The notes under the pieces are model-generated. The model ran no database searches. It was given only the letters and a program-made list of their open reading frames with translations, and was not told the origin of the DNA. The translations under genes were made by a program, and so were the position numbers. DNA of 7,896 bases from an uncultured Collinsella sp. (GTDB lineage: Bacteria > Actinomycetota > Coriobacteriia > Coriobacteriales > Coriobacteriaceae). Below, piece after piece: positions 5,296 through 7,896 of the stretch. The DNA lies in contig USFK01000061.1 of assembly GCA_900553935.1 (NCBI GenBank), positions 1 to 7,896 of the forward strand, written 5' to 3'. Within the stretch, counting starts at the first letter, position 1. The number at the start of each line of letters is the position of its first letter.

Positions 5296-7102
5296 GTGCC
5301 TCGCCTCCTTCCTGGGCCTGAGCTTGCGTTGCGGATGCCTCGGTGTCGGCCTCGACGGCCCCTTCGCCCTCGGCAGACATCTTGTTTTGCGAGGTAAAGG
5401 TCTCGCGGTAGATCTCGCTCGTCTTAAGCAGCTCGTCATGGTTGCCGATCTGCGCGATTCGGCCGCCCTCCATGACGATGATGCGGTCTGCGTCCTGTAC
5501 GGAGCTGATGCGCTGGGCGATGATGAGCTTGGTCGTGTTGGGCAGATAGCTTGCCAAACCTGCGCGGATCTTGGCGTCGGTCTTGGTGTCGACGGCGCTC
5601 GTGGAGTCGTCCAGGATCAAGATCTTGGGGCGGCGCAGCAGGGCGCGTGCAATGCACAGGCGCTGCTTCTGACCGCCCGAAACATTAGAGCCGCCCTGTT
5701 CGATCCAGGTGTCGTAGCCCTTGGGGAAGCCGTCGACAAACTCGTCGGCGCAGGCCAGATGTGCCGCCTCGCGGACTTCCTCGTCGGTGGCGTTCGGGTC
5801 GCCCCAACGCAGGTTCTCGGCGATGGTGCCGCTAAACAGCACGTTTTTCTGCAGCACCATGGCGACCTGGTGACGCAGCGCGTCCAGGTCGTAGTCGCGC
5901 ACGTCCACGCCGCCCACGCGCACAGCGCCTTCGGTGGTGTCGTACAGGCGGGCGATGAGGTTAACGAGCGTGGACTTGGCCGAGCCGGTGCCGCCGATGA
6001 TGCCGATGGTCTCGCCGCTCGTAATGTGCAGGTCGATATCGTCGAGCGCCTGGCGTTTCGCATGCGCGGAATACTTAAAGCTCACGTGGTCAAAGTCGAT
6101 GGAACCGTCGGCAACCTCGAGCACGGGCTCGGCGGGATTGGCGATCGTGGGCTCGGCGGCCAGCACCTCGGCAATGCGGTGTGCCGATTCGTCGGCCATG
6201 GTCACCATGACAAAGATCATCGACAGCTGCATCAGGCTCATGAGAATCTGGAAACCATAGGTAAAGGTCGAGGAGAGCTGGCCCACGTCGAACAGCGTGC
6301 CCTGGCTCGTGATGATGAGCTTGGAGCCTAGGTAGATGATGACGACAAACGCGCCGTTGACGCAGATGTTCATCATGGGGTTGTTAAAGGCGAGCAGCTT
6401 CTCGGCGCGGGTGAAGTCCATCTGGACGTCGCGCGCGGCGGTCGCGAACTTCTCCTTCTCAAAGTCTTCGCGCACATAGCTCTTGACCACGCGCATGCCG
6501 GTGACGTTTTCCTCGACGGACTCGTTAAGGGCATCGTACTTGTGGAACACGCGCGAGAAGATGGGGCGCACCTTAAAGATGATAAAGAACAGTCCAAAGC
6601 CCAGCAGCGGAATGATGACCAGGTAGACCATGGCGACGCTGCCGCCCATGATAAACGCCATGGTAAAGGCGAAGATCAATACCAGCGGCGCGCGCACGGC
6701 GATACGGATGATCATCATAAAGGCCTGCTGCACGTTGTTGATATCGGTGGTCAGGCGCGTGACGAGCGAGGAGCTCGAGAACTCATCGATGTTGGCAAAG
6801 CTGAACGTCTGGATCTTGTAGAACAGGTCGTGACGCAGGTTCTTGGCGAATCCGCAGCTCGCATGGCTGCAGGTGACACCAGCCGCGGCGCCAAAAGCAA
6901 GCGACGTCAGCGCGATGAGCACCAAAAAGCCTGCGGTGGGAAGCATCTCGGCTACGGTGGCGCCGTCTTTGATGGCGTCGATCAGGTTGGCGGTGATAAA
7001 TGGAATCAGCATCTCGCAGAGCACCTCGCCAAGCACGAGCAGCGGCGTGGCAACAGTGACTTTCATATAGTCGCGGATGCTTCCCATGAGGGTTTTAATC
7101 AT
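5288..7102 (-). CDS. ABC exporter half-transporter with degenerate catalytic site (YfiB-like)
   Basis: A 604-residue permease-ATPase. The membrane domain (about 15-320) includes VTVATPLLVLGEVLCEMLIP near the start and the EENVTGMRVVKSYVRE coupling segment typical of exporters. The ATPase domain has Walker A GGTGSAKST (370-378, Ala in place of the third Gly), Q-loop MVLQKNVLF, a canonical signature VSGGQ (474-478), Walker B ILILDD with Asp499 where the catalytic Glu normally stands, and Gln530 in place of the switch His. These three changes mark the half-transporter that supplies the degenerate site of a heterodimer. The last ~35 residues are an acidic, Ala/Glu/Gln-rich tail beyond the fold. 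The start ATG (7100-7102) has GGAGG 6 nt upstream and overlaps the MarR stop by 8 nt (ATGATTAA). It is the middle gene of the marR-like/exporter operon, so the pair is probably induced when the MarR protein is released. Confidence 0.92.
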   Translation of the reverse strand: MIKTLMGSIRDYMKVTVATPLLVLGEVLCEMLIPFITANLIDAIKDGATVAEMLPTAGFLVLIALTSLAFGAAAGVTCSHASCGFAKNLRHDLFYKIQTFSFANIDEFSSSSLVTRLTTDINNVQQAFMMIIRIAVRAPLVLIFAFTMAFIMGGSVAMVYLVIIPLLGFGLFFIIFKVRPIFSRVFHKYDALNESVEENVTGMRVVKSYVREDFEKEKFATAARDVQMDFTRAEKLLAFNNPMMNICVNGAFVVIIYLGSKLIITSQGTLFDVGQLSSTFTYGFQILMSLMQLSMIFVMVTMADESAHRIAEVLAAEPTIANPAEPVLEVADGSIDFDHVSFKYSAHAKRQALDDIDLHITSGETIGIIGGTGSAKSTLVNLIARLYDTTEGAVRVGGVDVRDYDLDALRHQVAMVLQKNVLFSGTIAENLRWGDPNATDEEVREAAHLACADEFVDGFPKGYDTWIEQGGSNVSGGQKQRLCIARALLRRPKILILDDSTSAVDTKTDAKIRAGLASYLPNTTKLIIAQRISSVQDADRIIVMEGGRIAQIGNHDELLKTSEIYRETFTSQNKMSAEGEGAVEADTEASATQAQAQEGGEAHE

Positions 7103-7601
7103 CCAGTTCCTCCCAGGTTACGCGGATTTTATCGAGCATTTCGGCGAGGTCCTCGCGCTCGTCGTGGGTGAGCGCGCTAAAGGCCCGTTCTCTAAAGCGG
7201 ATGCGGGCCGCCTGGTCGATGCGGGCGTTTTCCCGGCCGGTTTCGGTCAGGCGAATGGTGAGTTGCCGTCGATCCTTGGGGTTACGGCTGCGCTCGATGA
7301 GGCCGTTGAGCTCGAGCTTGGACAGGATCTCGGAAAGCGATCCCGGCTTGAGGTCAAAGTGCATGCCGAGCTCCTGCTGCGACATCTCGCCGCCGGGTTG
7401 CTTGGCCAGCAGGCAGATGATGGGCGCCTTGCCGGATACGCCTCCGCCATGAAAGTGCATGTAATGGCCGCAGAAGCCAAGCCCGTTAAGGATGCGCTTG
7501 GCAAGTGCATCCGATTGCGATTGCGCCTCGGGCGAATCTGCAGGCTCGATGGGGTCGCCGCCCGGCGTATGGGGGCAGAGGTCGATGCATTCGTCGCACA
7601 T
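7095..7601 (-). CDS. MarR-family transcriptional regulator with Cys/His-rich N-terminus
   Basis: A 168-residue protein. The winged helix-turn-helix spans about 57-125: MSQQELGMHFDLKP, then recognition helix PGSLSEILSKLELNGLIERS, and a wing with the family's NPKDRRQLTIRLTETG signature (D110, R111/R112). The C-terminal helices (RFRERAFSALTHDEREDLAEML) complete the dimer interface. The N-terminus is unusual: Cys2, Cys5, Cys9 and His11, followed by a low-complexity linker and then CGHYMHFHGG (Cys44, His46, His49, His51). These residues could bind a metal or form a thiol switch, but no ligand is shown. The ATG at 7599-7601 has AAAGGAG 7 nt upstream. It is first in the operon, overlapping the exporter gene by 8 nt. 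MarR proteins usually repress their own operon and release on ligand binding; the repeats at 7642-7695 are the likely operator. A role in controlling efflux is inferred from the gene order. Confidence 0.9.
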   Translation of the reverse strand: MCDECIDLCPHTPGGDPIEPADSPEAQSQSDALAKRILNGLGFCGHYMHFHGGGVSGKAPIICLLAKQPGGEMSQQELGMHFDLKPGSLSEILSKLELNGLIERSRNPKDRRQLTIRLTETGRENARIDQAARIRFRERAFSALTHDEREDLAEMLDKIRVTWEELDD

Positions 7602-7641
7602 GGTGTTGCTCCTTTCTTTAGTTAGGTAGAGAAATTGTTTT

Positions 7642-7695
7642 GTACCTAAGTGATTCTAGAGGTACCTAACTGATTGTCAAGGTACCGAATCGATT
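7642..7695. repeat. Three 20-bp-spaced direct repeats, candidate MarR operators
   Basis: GTACCTAAGTGATT (7642-7655), GTACCTAACTGATT (7662-7675) and GTACCGAATCGATT (7682-7695) recur with a period of exactly 20 bp. The first two differ at one base; the third diverges more. Copy 1 covers the -10 box, copy 2 fills the spacer and touches the -35, and copy 3 sits just upstream of the -35. An inverted half copy, AGTTAGGTA, lies at 7620-7628 in the leader. Copy 2 has an 8-bp palindrome, AGGTACCT (7660-7667). Spacing near two helical turns places the sites on one DNA face, suiting side-by-side regulator dimers. The repeats are seen; binding by the adjacent MarR protein is inferred. Confidence 0.75.
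7653..7680 (-). promoter_or_regulatory. Promoter of the marR-like/ABC exporter operon
   Basis: On the minus strand a perfect TTGACA -35 box (7680-7675) is followed after 16 bp by TAGAAT (7658-7653), which matches the -10 consensus at five of six positions. Transcription would start near 7646 and give a leader of about 45 nt before the MarR start at 7601. The promoter is intrinsically strong, so tight repression is expected. Confidence 0.8.
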
Positions 7696-7798
7696 TTGTG
7701 GCAGTGCTGGGGTGCCGGTGCCAGGGGAATCTTGGACAGTCTTCGCAGCGTAGATTCAGCGGGCCACGGCGTATCCCGGAGTTTTCGATAGGTTCATT

Positions 7799-7835
7799 AA
7801 GGGGGCGAGACTGGCAGCTGCCGGTCTCGCCCCTT
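7799..7835. terminator. Strong hairpin, possible terminator, direction unclear
   Basis: A 10-bp perfect stem (7802-7811 with 7824-7833), extendable by a G-T and an A-T pair (7801/7834 and 7800/7835), has an inner GGC/GCC stem near the loop. The U-tracts are weak on both sides (TTGGCTTT on plus, TTAATG on minus). No plus-strand gene precedes it. It may end a minus-strand gene lying mostly right of the window and shield the exporter promoter from read-through, or act in the leader of a rightward gene. Confidence 0.45.
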
Positions 7836-7871
7836 GGCTTTCCGAGACTTAGAGCGGCTCGTCGCCGGTTC

Positions 7872-7896
7872 GGAGGATGGCGAGTTATGGCTCATA
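7872..7896 (+). other. Possible ribosome site and start of a gene running off the right edge
   Basis: GGAGG (7872-7876) is followed after 10 nt by ATG (7887-7889) and GCT CAT before the window ends. The spacing is slightly long, and only three codons are visible (M-A-H), so a gene start here is a possibility only. On the other strand, stops TGA (7894-7892) and TAA (7886-7884) would equally allow the 3' end of a leftward gene that uses the hairpin at 7799-7835. Confidence 0.2.

Noticed and set aside
4045..5397. 450-codon open frame on the plus strand
   Set aside because: It lies antisense to the ABC exporter genes; its His/Asp/Val-rich translation is the usual mirror of GC-rich coding DNA and has no ribosome site or recognisable domain.
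5296..5439. N-terminal extension of the downstream ABC subunit
   Set aside because: The extra 48 codons read the neighbour's 3' end in another frame and are Arg/Pro-rich; the ATG at 5295 has a good ribosome site and gives the normal family length.
5228..6331. 367-codon open frame on the plus strand
   Set aside because: Antisense shadow of the YfiB-like ABC gene, without domain or ribosome site support.
7642..7695. CRISPR array or replication iterons
   Set aside because: Only three 14-bp units with 6-bp gaps, sitting precisely on a promoter beside a MarR gene; too short for CRISPR, and no replication gene is present.
7797..7895. Short minus-strand ORF of about 33 codons across the hairpin
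   Set aside because: It is Ser/Arg/Pro-rich, lies within the hairpin and has no visible ribosome site; it is probably fortuitous.

Overview
The window is a GC-rich stretch with GGAGG-type ribosome sites, tightly overlapping genes and long GC hairpins between genes. The protein families and their wording (the LysR effector domain, the YfiB/YfiC-like ABC pair, the DUF4143 remnant) suggest a gut actinobacterium of the Coriobacteriia, most like Collinsella. That assignment comes from recognising sequence style, not from a database search.

Left part (1-1000): a terminator ends an unseen gene to the left. Next come a second, bidirectional hairpin terminator and a block of GC palindromes, followed by two gene fragments joined back to back. 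On the minus strand are the last ~35 codons of an isocitrate dehydrogenase-like gene (221 to about 328). On the plus strand is the effector-binding half of a LysR-type regulator (about 329-937) with no DNA-binding domain. Both genes have lost their 5' ends at the same point, as expected from one deletion between two divergent genes, or from a misassembly.

Middle part (1000-3240): a complete two-gene toxin-antitoxin operon on the minus strand (Phd/YefM-like antitoxin, then RelE/ParE-like toxin), with a palindrome over its -10 box. It is followed by a C-terminal scrap of a DUF4143-type ATPase (about 1762-1995). A complete membrane-anchored GGDEF protein, a probable c-di-GMP synthase, comes next on the plus strand (2065-3156). 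The run of remnants around a toxin-antitoxin pair marks 221-1995 as a remodelled, accessory patch.

Right part (3250-7896): a three-gene minus-strand operon made of a MarR-family regulator and two ABC exporter half-transporters, with 8-nt overlaps at both junctions. The half-transporters carry complementary defects: one has a weakened catalytic site, the other a variant signature motif. This is the pattern of a heterodimeric multidrug-type exporter with one degenerate ATP site. The operon has a strong promoter (TTGACA, 16 bp, TAGAAT) covered by three direct repeats at exactly 20-bp spacing, the likely autoregulatory operator of the MarR protein. The MarR protein also has an unusual Cys/His-rich N-terminus that may sense metal or redox state. 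A GC palindrome and a bidirectional terminator separate this operon from the converging GGDEF gene. A hairpin and a possible gene start lie at the far right edge.
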